Below, piece by piece: positions 1-8,851 of a DNA stretch of 64,000 bases (the stretch's first letter is position 1; every line of letters starts with the position of its first letter). Below the pieces are notes generated by a model. The model was not told the DNA's origin, searched no databases, and saw nothing but the letters and a program-made list of their open reading frames with translations. This stretch comes from Planococcus sp. MSAK28401 (lineage in GTDB: Bacteria > Bacillota > Bacilli > Bacillales_A > Planococcaceae). A program made the position numbers and the translations under genes. Location of the stretch: NCBI RefSeq assembly GCF_018283455.1, contig NZ_JAAMTH010000001.1, positions 343,001 through 407,000 of the forward strand, in the 5' to 3' direction.

Positions 1-167
1 TTCTTGGAAACTTGGTAATCGAAGCGCCAGAAGAAGAAGCCGAACAAGCGCTGTACGATCCGACTGTAATGACCGCAGGCCTCAGTTGTTCGGATGATCC
101 GATTCTCCAGTTCCGCCGGGGTGCATACCGGTATTCCTATGACAAACGCATAGCTGAAAATGAATGA
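1..167 (+). CDS. Catalase-family protein, C-terminal end (partial)
   Basis: Only the last 54 codons are present; the gene begins before the window and ends with TGA at 165-167. The reading frame from base 3 contains a YDPTVMTAGLSCSDDPILQF stretch followed by an aromatic/basic tail (RRGAYRYSYDKR). This resembles the C-terminus of SrpA-like catalase-family peroxidases, where a 'Gi..SdDPiL..R..AY..S..RR' pattern is common. Haem-ligand and catalytic residues would lie upstream and cannot be checked. The gene converges on the glutamate dehydrogenase gene and shares a bidirectional terminator with it. The assignment rests on a short tail and is moderate. Confidence 0.55.
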   Translation, partial: LGNLVIEAPEEEAEQALYDPTVMTAGLSCSDDPILQFRRGAYRYSYDKRIAENE

Positions 168-217
168 GCGAAGCGCCAGCCATGCGAAAAGCTCCTGGAA
201 ATTCGCTTTCCTAAATG

Positions 218-256
218 AAAAGACAGCCCGCTAAATTACAGTGGGCTGTCTTTTTC
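218..256. terminator. Bidirectional terminator between catalase tail and glutamate dehydrogenase
   Basis: An 8-9 bp stem (GACAGCCC at 222-229 with GGGCTGTC at 243-250) is flanked by A-rich sequence on the left and a T run on the right, so it can end transcription from both convergent genes. Confidence 0.85.
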
Positions 257-1634
257 AATAGAGATTGCCTTGTTTATGCAATACAGTCGATAGGCGCTGC
301 ACGGCATGGATAAAGCAATTTTCACGAAGTGGATATGGGTCTCCAAAGTATTGGGGAAGGATGGTATCCATTGTTTCCTGCATTTTTTCCAGTAACAGGC
401 GAAATACTTCCGATTCTTCGTGATATTGTGTTTCGCGGCCTTGCAGCCATTCAAGGTAAGAGACAATGACGCCGCCAGCATTGGCTAAGATATCCGGGAT
501 GATGATAACCCCTTGATTGTCCAAATACTCATCAGCAACGCGCGTCGTCGGTGCGTTTGCGCCTTCTACGATGATCTTGGCTTGGATGCTTTCCATATTA
601 TCTTGGTGGATTTGGTCTTCAAGTGCCGCCAAAAAGAGTACATCGACGGGCAGAGTCAATAATTCATCGCGTCCCCGGATTTCTGCTTTGATGCCGGATT
701 TGCCAAGTTCTGCGGCATCTTTCGGCAAATCTCCCCGATTGCCGGAAGTGAAAGCGATCAAACTTGGGATATCGAGGCCGTCTTCATTATAAAGGGTGAC
801 ATTGCGGTCGCTGACGGCGGTTATTTGGTTATTCAGGGCCCGGCATTGATAGGCTTCGAGTGCAGCGACAGATCCGACGTTCCCGAATCCTTGGACCGCC
901 ATCTTCAAAGGGCGTTCCGCATGCTCCAAAGCTGTCTGTGCGAAAATATTACCTGAATTTTCCAGGTGTTCTTTGTGTGCCAGCACGTAATCATGGATTA
1001 AATAGCGGAAAGTGAAATAAACGCCTTTTCCGGTCGCTTCCCGGCGCCCGAGAGAACCGCCGTTAACGACGCTTTTGCCAGTAAAACTCCCGAGATAAGG
1101 CTTGCCGTGGTGGATTTTTTTATACTCTGCCATCATCCAGTCCATTTCACGTTCGCCAGACCCCATATCGGGTGCTGGGATATCTTTGTCCGGCCCGATG
1201 ACATCAGCGAAATAGCGCACATATTTGCGCGACACGATATTCAATTCCTTTTCGCTGTAATTTCGTGGATTGATGACAATGCCGCCTTTGCCGCCGCCAA
1301 ATGGAACTTGGTGAAGGGCATTTTTCAAGGTCATCAAAAAGGCCAGATTGACGACTTCTTCTTCATTGACCCCCTCGTAAAAACGGATGCCTCCTTTATA
1401 GGGACCTAAGCTATCGTTATGCTGCACCCGGTAAGCGGGGATTCGTTCGATCGTACCGTCTTCCCGAGGAACGCGCAAAAATGATTTGTGGATATTATTC
1501 GGTGTGGAGATAATGGCGCTTAAAGAGTTGAACGCTTGTTTACGGACGCCGTCAGTTAAATCAGGAAGGAATTCCTTTTTTTCATATAAGGCATCGAGTG
1601 AATCCTGAATGATTTTCTTCGTTTCTTCTTCCAC
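255..1634 (-). CDS. Glu/Leu/Phe/Val dehydrogenase family, probable glutamate dehydrogenase
   Basis: Catalyses reversible oxidative deamination of glutamate to 2-oxoglutarate and ammonia in the cytosol. The protein has the dimerisation and catalytic part with PYKGGIRF and PFGGGKGGI (substrate site and catalytic-lysine region), the APDMGSGEREM segment, and a Rossmann domain with GFGNVGSVA for NAD(P). At about 459 residues it is longer than B. subtilis RocG/GudB, and whether it uses NAD or NADP cannot be told. A TTG start at 1649 is possible, but an ideal GGAGGT (1641-1646) lies inside that extension, seven bases before a GTG at 1634, so the GTG was chosen. It is monocistronic and convergent with the catalase-like gene. 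Confidence 0.9.
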   Translation of the reverse strand: MEEETKKIIQDSLDALYEKKEFLPDLTDGVRKQAFNSLSAIISTPNNIHKSFLRVPREDGTIERIPAYRVQHNDSLGPYKGGIRFYEGVNEEEVVNLAFLMTLKNALHQVPFGGGKGGIVINPRNYSEKELNIVSRKYVRYFADVIGPDKDIPAPDMGSGEREMDWMMAEYKKIHHGKPYLGSFTGKSVVNGGSLGRREATGKGVYFTFRYLIHDYVLAHKEHLENSGNIFAQTALEHAERPLKMAVQGFGNVGSVAALEAYQCRALNNQITAVSDRNVTLYNEDGLDIPSLIAFTSGNRGDLPKDAAELGKSGIKAEIRGRDELLTLPVDVLFLAALEDQIHQDNMESIQAKIIVEGANAPTTRVADEYLDNQGVIIIPDILANAGGVIVSYLEWLQGRETQYHEESEVFRLLLEKMQETMDTILPQYFGDPYPLRENCFIHAVQRLSTVLHKQGNLY

Positions 1635-1694
1635 TGCAAGCACCTCCAAAAGTCATTACCTTCCTATACCCTTTCGCTGCGTCCATAAGCTATA

Positions 1695-1722
1695 GAAAAC
1701 CCGCCGTTCGGTAACGGCGGGC
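1695..1722 (-). terminator. Terminator of the first BCCT transporter
   Basis: The stem CCCGCCGTT/AACGGCGGG (1700-1721) with a CGGT loop is followed on the minus strand by a T-rich run, directly after the transporter stop codon. Confidence 0.85.
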
Positions 1723-1728
1723 GGGAAA

Positions 1729-3219
1729 TTATTTCTTGCGCTGCATCAATTGAAGTTCTGCATTTAAGGCTTTAAACAACGCAATAACCATTAAAATCAT
1801 GATGAATGAAAATGGCAAAGCCGCGATAATAATGGTGTTTTGCACAGCAGTCAATCCACCGACCGAAAGCAGGATTGCGGCGACGAGCGACTGGGCGATG
1901 CCCCAAAGAATCTTGATTTGGTTGCTCGGGAGCAAGGAGCCGTTTGTTGACTGCATGCCGAGCACGAAAGTCGCAGAATCTGCAGACGTGATGAAGAATG
2001 TGCTGACGAGCAAAATGGCAAGAATCGACATGATCATGCCAAGCGGTAAATGGCTGAATGCCGCAAACAAAGTTTGCTCTGTGGAAAAGGCCGTCAAATC
2101 AATGCCGCTTTTTTGCATATCGATAGCAGTCGTTCCGAAAGTCCCGAACCAAAATGACCCAAAGATTGTTGGTGCTAAAACAACACCGATCAAAAACTCA
2201 CGGATCGTCCGGCCTTTTGAAACACGGGCGATGAACATGCTGACAAACGGCGCCCAAGCAATCCACCATGCCCAATAGAAGATGGTCCAGCTATCCAACC
2301 AGCTGCGATTTTCAGTATTAAGAGGAGCGGATTGGAAGCTTAATCCAATGAGATTTTGAATATAAGCCCCGAAAGTTTCGGTATAGATATTCAAAATTAA
2401 GATGGTCGGCCCGAGAACAAGAACGAGTGCAAGGAGCGTGATCGCCAGCACCATGTTCGTATTGGAAAGGTACTTGATGCCTTTATTAAGGCCGGACCAA
2501 GCCGACATGATAAACAGCAATGTCACTACGGCGATGATGACGATCTGCACCCATTCTTCTTGAGGGGCGCCGAAAAGATAGGCAATCCCGCCATTGATTT
2601 GAGCAGCGCCAAATCCGAGCGAAGTAGCTACGCCAAATACGGTAGCGAATACAGCCAAAACGTCGACCAATGTGCCGAGCGGGCCGTTCATTCGATCACC
2701 GAATAAAGGTTTTAGTGTAGATGAGATGAGGGCAGGTTCTCCTTTGCGGAATTGGAAGAAAGCCAAGGACAAGGCGACCATTCCATACATTGTCCAAATG
2801 TGGATGCCCCAATGATAATAAGTACGTTGCAGGGCTTCTTTAAACGCTTCGTCCGACCCTATTTCAGCAGTGGCCGGTTGAATTGCAAAATGCGATAGTG
2901 GCTCAGCTGCCCCATAGAAGACCAGGCCGATTCCCATGCCTGCTGAAAATAGCATAGAGACCCAAGTGAAAGTAGAAAACTCCGGACGGTCCGAATCGCG
3001 GCCGAGCCTGATTTTGCCGTAAGGGCTGAAAATAATCACAATGACGAGAATCAGGAGGATTGCCATGATTGTAAGGTAATACCAGCCGAAAGCAGTATTA
3101 ATATAGTTGCGAATGGTTACAGTGCCTTGCTCAAATAATTCCGGAGCGATGACCCCGAAACCGACAGTCAAAATGACGAGTGCGAATGCGATATAAAAAA
3201 CTTTAGTTGCTTTGTTCAT
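1729..3219 (-). CDS. BCCT family glycine betaine/choline-type transporter (OpuD/BetL-like)
   Basis: This 496-residue integral membrane protein is of the betaine-carnitine-choline transporter family, which imports compatible solutes by sodium symport under osmotic stress. It shows about twelve hydrophobic segments, the GMGIGLVFYGAAEPL segment of TM3, and the tryptophan-rich WTIFYWAWWIAWAPFV signature around residues 310-330. The SD AGGAGG lies just upstream of the ATG. A possible promoter upstream has a TTGACT-like -35 (3279-3284) and TATACC -10 (3258-3263) with a short 15-bp spacer. A second BCCT gene lies at 36.3-37.8 kb. The substrate (betaine, choline or proline betaine) cannot be decided from sequence. 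Confidence 0.92.
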   Translation of the reverse strand: MNKATKVFYIAFALVILTVGFGVIAPELFEQGTVTIRNYINTAFGWYYLTIMAILLILVIVIIFSPYGKIRLGRDSDRPEFSTFTWVSMLFSAGMGIGLVFYGAAEPLSHFAIQPATAEIGSDEAFKEALQRTYYHWGIHIWTMYGMVALSLAFFQFRKGEPALISSTLKPLFGDRMNGPLGTLVDVLAVFATVFGVATSLGFGAAQINGGIAYLFGAPQEEWVQIVIIAVVTLLFIMSAWSGLNKGIKYLSNTNMVLAITLLALVLVLGPTILILNIYTETFGAYIQNLIGLSFQSAPLNTENRSWLDSWTIFYWAWWIAWAPFVSMFIARVSKGRTIREFLIGVVLAPTIFGSFWFGTFGTTAIDMQKSGIDLTAFSTEQTLFAAFSHLPLGMIMSILAILLVSTFFITSADSATFVLGMQSTNGSLLPSNQIKILWGIAQSLVAAILLSVGGLTAVQNTIIIAALPFSFIMILMVIALFKALNAELQLMQRKK

Positions 3220-3409
3220 GTTTCCTCCTATGATGTTTTTTTAACATAACTATTAAAGGTATAGGATTGTGGAGGAATAGTCAAATGCTTAGGTGATATT
3301 AAAAAAAGCCGTATCTTTATATAGCAATTGGGCAAATTTGGTTATTAGGCAGCCGATTTTTCGGCGTGTAAATTTCATTTCGTGTAAGTTTCATTTATAG
3401 AGAGAAATA

Positions 3410-3438
3410 AAAAAAGCCCCGCACATTCCACGCGGGGC
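3410..3438 (-). terminator. Terminator of ypsA
   Basis: The perfect 7-bp stem GCCCCGC/GCGGGGC (3416-3422 and 3432-3438) is followed on the minus strand by a run of seven T. Confidence 0.88.
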
Positions 3439-3444
3439 ATTGAC

Positions 3445-4008
3445 TTACCAGCCATTCCATTCGTTTTGCTGTTCCTCTTCCGCGACGATGCGCAGATCGT
3501 CGGCGGTAATGATAAGGATGTCGTATTCATTCTTGTCGGCATAACGTTCGGCTTCTTGTTTGATGAACTTTGGTGAGCCTTCCGTTTCCTCGTCGTAAAT
3601 CAGCAGGATGCCGTCGGAATTTCGGAGGAAGAACTTGTTTTTCTCGACAAACTGCCACGGCGCTTCGTAAGGCTTATTCGTCAAGCTGCGGTGAAAATCG
3701 GCTTGAGATAGAAGGAATTCATATTTTTCCTGTTTGGCTTCGTTCCAATTTTTCTCCTGGTCCTCGAAAGGCGTGAGAATGGCGAAATGCAGCTGCGGAA
3801 ATTCCTCCTGCAACTCGATCACCACTTCAGCAGCCCAAGTTTCGACACCGAGCTGGCCGCTCAGGATCACCCATTCGAGCCCTTCGTCGATTAATGTGCG
3901 CAGGCGGTTTTCGAGCGCTTTCTTGATAAAGCGAACGCCTTCGTGCTTGTCGTCGAATATGCCGAGCTCATGTGGTTTATAGCCGGTGATGACTAAGCGT
4001 TTAAGCAT
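3445..4008 (-). CDS. ypsA: YpsA family protein (SLOG superfamily, DUF1273)
   Basis: The protein aligns closely with B. subtilis YpsA: ITGYKPHELGIFDDK at the N-terminus, EWVILSGQLGVETWAAE in the nucleotide-like binding region, and NSDGILLIYDEETEGSPKF near the C-terminus. SLOG proteins are Rossmann-like and thought to bind a nucleotide-derived ligand; YpsA has been connected with cell division and stress in Bacillus and Staphylococcus. The start at 4008 has GGAGGAG at good spacing; an upstream ATG at 4029 lies before that ribosome site and is unlikely. It appears monocistronic, with its own terminator. Confidence 0.9.
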   Translation of the reverse strand: MLKRLVITGYKPHELGIFDDKHEGVRFIKKALENRLRTLIDEGLEWVILSGQLGVETWAAEVVIELQEEFPQLHFAILTPFEDQEKNWNEAKQEKYEFLLSQADFHRSLTNKPYEAPWQFVEKNKFFLRNSDGILLIYDEETEGSPKFIKQEAERYADKNEYDILIITADDLRIVAEEEQQNEWNGW

Positions 4009-4156
4009 ATCGTCTCCTCCTTTATGCAATTCAGTGTTATCAGTTTAACGCATTTTCTTTCATTATGGAGAATGCACGGCTTGTTTGCATCAACAGTCTT
4101 TCGGTAACTGAATATTCACTCTTATGTTAAGCTAGACGAAAAAAGGAGTGAGGCCA

Positions 4157-5119
4157 GTGGTCAATATTGAAGACGTGGAGCAAGCAAGAAGCCGCATTCA
4201 AGACATCATCCATAAAACGCCGATTGTGCATTCGCAGTCGCTCCAGGAAAAATGGGGGCGCCGAGTGTTCTTCAAGGCGGAGCATTTGCAGAAGACGGGA
4301 TCGTTCAAGATTCGTGGAGCTGCGAACGCTGTGACCAATGCTGTGTCGGATGGGGCGACACTCGTAACGGCCGCTTCTTCGGGAAATCACGGCCAAGCAG
4401 TCGCTTATGTGGCCAATGAGCTCGGCATCTCCTCTGTCATCGTCGTGCCGACGGATGCAAGCCCGGCAAAAGTCGCAGCAATCAAAGCGTATGGCGGGCA
4501 GGTGGAATATTGCGGCACGACTTCAGCGGAGCGGATTCCGCATGCCAAGTTGCTCGCGCACCAAATGAACGGCGTCTACATTCCTCCGTATGACCATCGC
4601 GACATTATCGCCGGACAAGGAACAACTGGCTTGGAGATGGTCGAGCAAATGCCGGATGCTGACGTCATCGTTGTGCCTGTCGGGGGCGGCGGATTGATTT
4701 CAGGGATCTTAACGGCTGTGAAAGCACGGCGTCCGGATGTATTGGTGATTGGCGCAGAGCCGGCGCTTGCGAATGACACGGCCTTATCTTTGGAGCGGGG
4801 GGAGATTACAGCGATCGGCCCGACCGAAACGATTGCCGACGGCTTGCGGACGTCGCAGCCGGGAGACCTGACGTTCCCGATTGTGAGCGAGCTGCTCGAC
4901 GGGCTGGTGTTGGTAAAGGAACAGGAAATCATCGAAGCGATGCGCGATATCGCTGTACGCACCAAGCAATTGGTGGAGCCTTCAGGTGCAGTTGCGGCAG
5001 CTGCTGTCATGTCGGGCAAAGCAGGCACATCCGATCAAACCATCATCGCGGTGATTTCGGGAGGCAATGTCGACCTGCCGCGTTTCGCCGGCTTGCTGAA
5101 CGCTGCTGAAACCGAATGA
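4157..5119 (+). CDS. Threonine/serine dehydratase, PLP-dependent fold type II
   Basis: Deaminates threonine (and serine) to 2-oxobutyrate (pyruvate). The PLP lysine is in SFKIRGAAN (near residue 55), followed by SSGNHGQAVA and the phosphate-binding PVGGGGLISG loop. At 320 residues it lacks the C-terminal ACT-like regulatory domain of biosynthetic IlvA, so it resembles catabolic TdcB-type enzymes or serine racemase relatives. GTG at 4157 was chosen because AGGAG (4144-4148) is eight bases upstream; an in-frame GTG at 4148 overlaps that SD. The gene stands alone between ypsA (divergent) and the acyl-CoA operon. Confidence 0.88.
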   Translation: MVNIEDVEQARSRIQDIIHKTPIVHSQSLQEKWGRRVFFKAEHLQKTGSFKIRGAANAVTNAVSDGATLVTAASSGNHGQAVAYVANELGISSVIVVPTDASPAKVAAIKAYGGQVEYCGTTSAERIPHAKLLAHQMNGVYIPPYDHRDIIAGQGTTGLEMVEQMPDADVIVVPVGGGGLISGILTAVKARRPDVLVIGAEPALANDTALSLERGEITAIGPTETIADGLRTSQPGDLTFPIVSELLDGLVLVKEQEIIEAMRDIAVRTKQLVEPSGAVAAAAVMSGKAGTSDQTIIAVISGGNVDLPRFAGLLNAAETE

Positions 5120-5132
5120 ATCAAATTGCCTT

Positions 5133-5168
5133 GAGCCGAGTCCTGATCGTGATGGGGCTCGGCTTTTT
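5133..5168 (+). terminator. Terminator of threonine/serine dehydratase
   Basis: AGCCGAG (5134-5140) pairs with CTCGGCT (5158-5164), followed by TTTTT. Confidence 0.8.
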
Positions 5169-5232
5169 GGCGTGGGAAGGCGATTGCATATTAGCGATGA
5201 AAACGGTAACATAAAGTTTAAGTATTCTGAAC

Positions 5233-5250
5233 ATACCGACTAGTCGGTAT
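5233..5250. promoter_or_regulatory. Perfect 18-bp palindrome, probable TetR-family operator
   Basis: ATACCGACTAGTCGGTAT is a perfect palindrome placed 23 bases before the SDR start codon. The ACCGAC-n2-GTCGGT form is typical of operators bound by TetR/AcrR-family repressors that often sense acyl-CoA or hydrophobic ligands. No TetR gene lies in the window, so the regulator would be encoded elsewhere. Confidence 0.75.
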
Positions 5251-5272
5251 TTACAATGAAGGGGGAAACAAT

Positions 5273-6046
5273 ATGCCAGTAATGGATTTATTCGATCTAA
5301 CAGGTAAGACAGCAATCGTGACGGGAGGCGGCCGAGGCCTTGGCGCACAAATTGCCGAAGGTTTCGCGGAAGCCGGCGCCAATGTGGTGCTATGTTCGCG
5401 CAAAGTGGAAGCATGCGAGGAGGTCGCCAAGCAACTCGAAGCGAAGGGTGTGAAAACTTTGGCGCTCGCTTGCGACGTCACCAATCCACAAGATGTCAAA
5501 AATGTCGTCGAGAAGACCGTCGAGGCGTTCGGAACGATTGATATTCTCGTAAACAATTCAGGGGCTTCCTGGGGAGCGCCGGTATCTGAGATGCCGCTTG
5601 AAGCATGGAATAAAGTGATGGCAGTCAATGTCACTGGGACGTTTCTCATGAGCCAGGCAGTTGGGGAAGTGATGATTCCGCAAAACAGCGGCAAAATTAT
5701 CAACATCGCTTCAGTCGCCGGGCTCGGAGGGATTGACCCGCAGCTGATGGATGCGATCGGCTACAATACGAGCAAGGGCGCAGTGATCACGTTCACAAAA
5801 GACCTGGCCGCGAAATGGGGGCGCCATAATATCAAGGTCAACGCCATCGCGCCTGGTTTCTTCCCAACGAAAATGTCGAAAGACGTGATGAAGCATGGCG
5901 AGGAAGGCTTGTTGGCTAGAACACCGTTAAACCGTTTCGGGACAGATGAAGACTTGAAAGGCGCGGCTTTATTCCTGGCGGCGAAAGCATCGGATTATGT
6001 TACAGGCGATGTCGTGATGGTCGACGGTGGCATGCACGCCATGTAA
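5273..6046 (+). CDS. SDR family oxidoreductase (FabG-like), operon gene 1
   Basis: A classical short-chain dehydrogenase of 257 residues: TGGGRGLGAQIA (cofactor loop), NNSGASWG, catalytic Ser in INIASVAG, and catalytic YNTSK (Tyr-x3-Lys) near residue 165, ending with the usual GDVVMVDGG tail. It probably oxidises or reduces a 3-hydroxyacyl or alcohol substrate with NAD(P). The SD GAAGGGGG lies before the ATG. It is the first of five co-directional genes, just downstream of the TetR-type palindrome, with an acyl-CoA dehydrogenase next, which suggests a role in acyl-chain or branched-compound breakdown. Confidence 0.9.
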   Translation: MPVMDLFDLTGKTAIVTGGGRGLGAQIAEGFAEAGANVVLCSRKVEACEEVAKQLEAKGVKTLALACDVTNPQDVKNVVEKTVEAFGTIDILVNNSGASWGAPVSEMPLEAWNKVMAVNVTGTFLMSQAVGEVMIPQNSGKIINIASVAGLGGIDPQLMDAIGYNTSKGAVITFTKDLAAKWGRHNIKVNAIAPGFFPTKMSKDVMKHGEEGLLARTPLNRFGTDEDLKGAALFLAAKASDYVTGDVVMVDGGMHAM

Positions 6047-6100
6047 GGAAACAAGCCGCTAAATGCAGTACATATTTGAACAAAAAAGGGGACGGAGAAG

Positions 6101-7864
6101 ATGAAAGCTGAGGCAAATGTATACCGGGGCGCTGATTTCCTGATGAAAGCCGCGGGTCCGATCTTTACACCTGAACAGTTTACCGATGAACATAAAATGA
6201 TTGCGAAAACAGCGAAGCAGTTTCTGGAGAAAGAAGTGCAGCCGCACAACGAGCGGCTGGAAGGGCAGGATTTCGAACTCGTCCAGGAGCTCTTTCACAA
6301 AGCGGGAGAACTAGGCCTTCTCGCGCACAGCATTCCGGAAGCTTACGGCGGGCTTGGCCTCGATAAAATCAGCAAAGGGCTGGTTGGCGAATCGCTCGGC
6401 CCGGCAGGCGGATATGGCGTGGCGCATTCCAACCATACGTGTATCGCGACGCTGCCGATCACGTATTTTGGAACGCCTGAACAGAAACAATATTATTTGC
6501 CGAAACTTGCAAGCGGCGAGTTTATCGGGGCGTATTGCCTGACAGAACCAGGAGCGGGTTCGGATGCCTTAGCTGCCCAAACGACCGCAGTGCTCAATGA
6601 ACAAGGGTCGCATTATGTATTGAACGGCACCAAAATGTACATCACCAACGCCGCGTTTGCCGATACCTTCATTACCTATGCAAAAGTCGATGGCAAAGCG
6701 TTTACGGCATTTATCGTCGAAAAGAAACATCCTGGCTTATCGCTTGGGCCTGAAGAGAAGAAAATGGGCATCAAAGGGTCGTCGACGTGTCCAGTCATTT
6801 TTGAAGATTGTGAAGTGCCGGTGGAAAACGTGCTTGGCGAAGTCGGAAAAGGCCATCTTGTGGCATTGAACGTTCTGAATCTCGGGCGCTTTAATTTAGG
6901 ATCGGCTTGTATGGGCGCTGCCAAATTCAGTTTATCGCTGGCGCTGGGCTACACGCAGGAGCGCAAGCAGTTTAATCGTGCCATTTCCGAGTTTTCGGCG
7001 ACACAAGAAAAAGTGGCGGCGATGGCGATGCGCATATTCGCTTTGGAGTCGCTGCAATACCGGACCGCCGGCTATCTCGAAGAAGCGCTCGGCGAATTGT
7101 ACGAATCGCAGGACCATGGATTGATCGCAAAGCGGATGATGGAATATGCCGCCGAATGCGCCATCTGCAAAGTATACGGCTCTGAGACCTTGGATTTTGT
7201 CGCGGATGAGAGCCTGCAGTTGTTCGGCGGCTACGGCTATATCCAGGAATACAAAATCGAGCAAGTGTACAGAGATTCACGCATCAACCGCATTTTCGAA
7301 GGCACGAATGAAGTGAACCGATTGCTCATTCCGGGCAATATGTTAAAAGCGGCCGCAAAAGGCGCATTTGACCTGGAAGCAGCAGCGACGCAAGCTGTTG
7401 AGGAAATGCAGACGCCGGAAGTTCCATATATCGGGACGCTTGCCCGTGAAACGGAAGCCGTACGGGCGATGCGGCGCGTCTTCCTCAGTATGCTCGGGCT
7501 TGCCGTAAAATCCTATGGGACTGGAATCGGCGAGCAGCAGGAGGTGCTGTTAAAACTTGCAGACATCGCAATTGCCTTGTATGCCGCTGAATCGGCGGTC
7601 GCGCGGGCGCAACAAGCGTTCGAGCAGGATGAGAAAAAAGCCCGGCATAAAGTGGAAATGACGCAAGTGTTCATCGATGATGCCTTGCTCGAAACCGAGA
7701 TGACAGCGCGCCAAATAATCCAAGGCATGACAGAAGGAGAAGAGCTGGCGCGTTATACGGCGATGGCGACAGCAGAACTCAGTCGCCTGCAGCGCGGCGG
7801 GACGGTTATAGCTAAACGCCAATTGGCTCAAACGATTTATCAAGCAGGGCAGTATATCAGTTAA
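6101..7864 (+). CDS. Acyl-CoA dehydrogenase (FadE-like, extended C-terminus)
   Basis: An FAD enzyme oxidising acyl-CoA to trans-2-enoyl-CoA. The N-terminal helical domain is followed by CLTEPGAGSDA (FAD/substrate motif near residue 150), then the C-terminal helical domain with LFGGYGYIQEY and RINRIFEGTNEVNR, where the glutamate matches the usual catalytic position. The roughly 170-residue C-terminal extension and total of 587 residues fit the Bacillus FadE/AcdA class rather than the 380-residue short-chain class. It is second in the operon, 54 bases after the SDR gene and 12 bases before the MDR gene. Confidence 0.93.
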   Translation: MKAEANVYRGADFLMKAAGPIFTPEQFTDEHKMIAKTAKQFLEKEVQPHNERLEGQDFELVQELFHKAGELGLLAHSIPEAYGGLGLDKISKGLVGESLGPAGGYGVAHSNHTCIATLPITYFGTPEQKQYYLPKLASGEFIGAYCLTEPGAGSDALAAQTTAVLNEQGSHYVLNGTKMYITNAAFADTFITYAKVDGKAFTAFIVEKKHPGLSLGPEEKKMGIKGSSTCPVIFEDCEVPVENVLGEVGKGHLVALNVLNLGRFNLGSACMGAAKFSLSLALGYTQERKQFNRAISEFSATQEKVAAMAMRIFALESLQYRTAGYLEEALGELYESQDHGLIAKRMMEYAAECAICKVYGSETLDFVADESLQLFGGYGYIQEYKIEQVYRDSRINRIFEGTNEVNRLLIPGNMLKAAAKGAFDLEAAATQAVEEMQTPEVPYIGTLARETEAVRAMRRVFLSMLGLAVKSYGTGIGEQQEVLLKLADIAIALYAAESAVARAQQAFEQDEKKARHKVEMTQVFIDDALLETEMTARQIIQGMTEGEELARYTAMATAELSRLQRGGTVIAKRQLAQTIYQAGQYIS

Positions 7865-7876
7865 GGGGGAAAAGAG

Positions 7877-8851
7877 ATGAAAGTGGTGAAATTCGAGGAA
7901 TACGGCGGGCCGGAAGTGCTTCAGTATATTGATTCTGAGCAGCCGGAGCCGAAAGATCATGAAGTGCTCATTGAAGTGAAAGCAGCAGGCGTCAATTATG
8001 CCGATACGGCAAGACGTGAAGGGAAATATGTCGTGCCGACCGAATTGCCTTATATACCAGGCTCTGAAGTAGCGGGAGTGGTTGTCGAAACTGGAGCAGG
8101 TGTCACGCGCTTCAAATCGGGCGACCGCGTCGTCGCCTTGATCGAATCATCGGGCTACGCTGAATATGCGGCGATTCCGGAACAGGTCTTGACGCCGGTT
8201 CCGGAAGGCGTCAGTTTTGAAGAAGCAGTGGCATTGCCGCTTCAAGGCTTGAGCGCTTACCATATTTTGAAAACGATGGGCCGTTTGGAGCCTGGAGAAA
8301 CGGTATTGATCCACGCTGCCGCAGGAGGCGTCGGGACGATTGCCGTGCAGCTTGCGAAACTTTTCGGTGCTGAAAAGATCATCGCTACGGCGAGCACGGA
8401 AGAAAAACTGTTCCATGCCGAGAAGATGGGCGCCACTCATTTGGTGAATTATAGCGAAGATGGCTGGGTAGGGCGTATCAAAGAAATCACTGAAGGAAAG
8501 GGCGTCGATTTGGCCCTTGAAATGGTTGGGGGCAGCGTCTTCAACGATACGCTGAAGACTTTGGCACCGTTCGGGCGATTGGTCATTTTCGGTGCGGCAA
8601 GCGGAGAGCAGGCGACATTTGCGCCGGGCCAATTGATGAAGCGCAATCAATCGGTCATCGGCTTTTTCCTGCCGCAGATTATGCGCAAGCCGGAATTATT
8701 CCAGAAAAGCTTTCAGGAACTGCTTGGATATATGGATAGCGGGCAATTGAAATTGACGATCGGCGGCACGTATCCGCTTGAACAAGCGGCTGATGTGCAC
8801 GAATTGCTGCAAAGCCGCAAAACGATCGGCAAGCTGGTACTGAAACCATGA
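7877..8851 (+). CDS. Zinc-independent MDR quinone oxidoreductase family protein
   Basis: A medium-chain dehydrogenase/reductase of 324 residues resembling NADPH:quinone oxidoreductase (QOR). The N-terminal GroES-like part contains AAGVNYADTARREGKY and GDRVVAL. The Rossmann part has VLIHAAAGGVGTIAVQLAK (Ala-Ala-Gly-Gly-Val-Gly, near residue 145). The cysteine/histidine zinc ligands of alcohol dehydrogenases are absent. It has an SD GGGGGAAA, and its stop overlaps the next start by four bases (ATGA), showing translational coupling in the five-gene operon. It probably reduces enones or quinones. Confidence 0.9.
   Translation: MKVVKFEEYGGPEVLQYIDSEQPEPKDHEVLIEVKAAGVNYADTARREGKYVVPTELPYIPGSEVAGVVVETGAGVTRFKSGDRVVALIESSGYAEYAAIPEQVLTPVPEGVSFEEAVALPLQGLSAYHILKTMGRLEPGETVLIHAAAGGVGTIAVQLAKLFGAEKIIATASTEEKLFHAEKMGATHLVNYSEDGWVGRIKEITEGKGVDLALEMVGGSVFNDTLKTLAPFGRLVIFGAASGEQATFAPGQLMKRNQSVIGFFLPQIMRKPELFQKSFQELLGYMDSGQLKLTIGGTYPLEQAADVHELLQSRKTIGKLVLKP

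Noticed and set aside
1799..2278. 159-residue plus-strand frame inside the first BCCT gene
   Set aside because: A shadow of the BCCT coding frame; the transporter motifs are clearly on the minus strand, and the same shadow occurs in the second BCCT gene.
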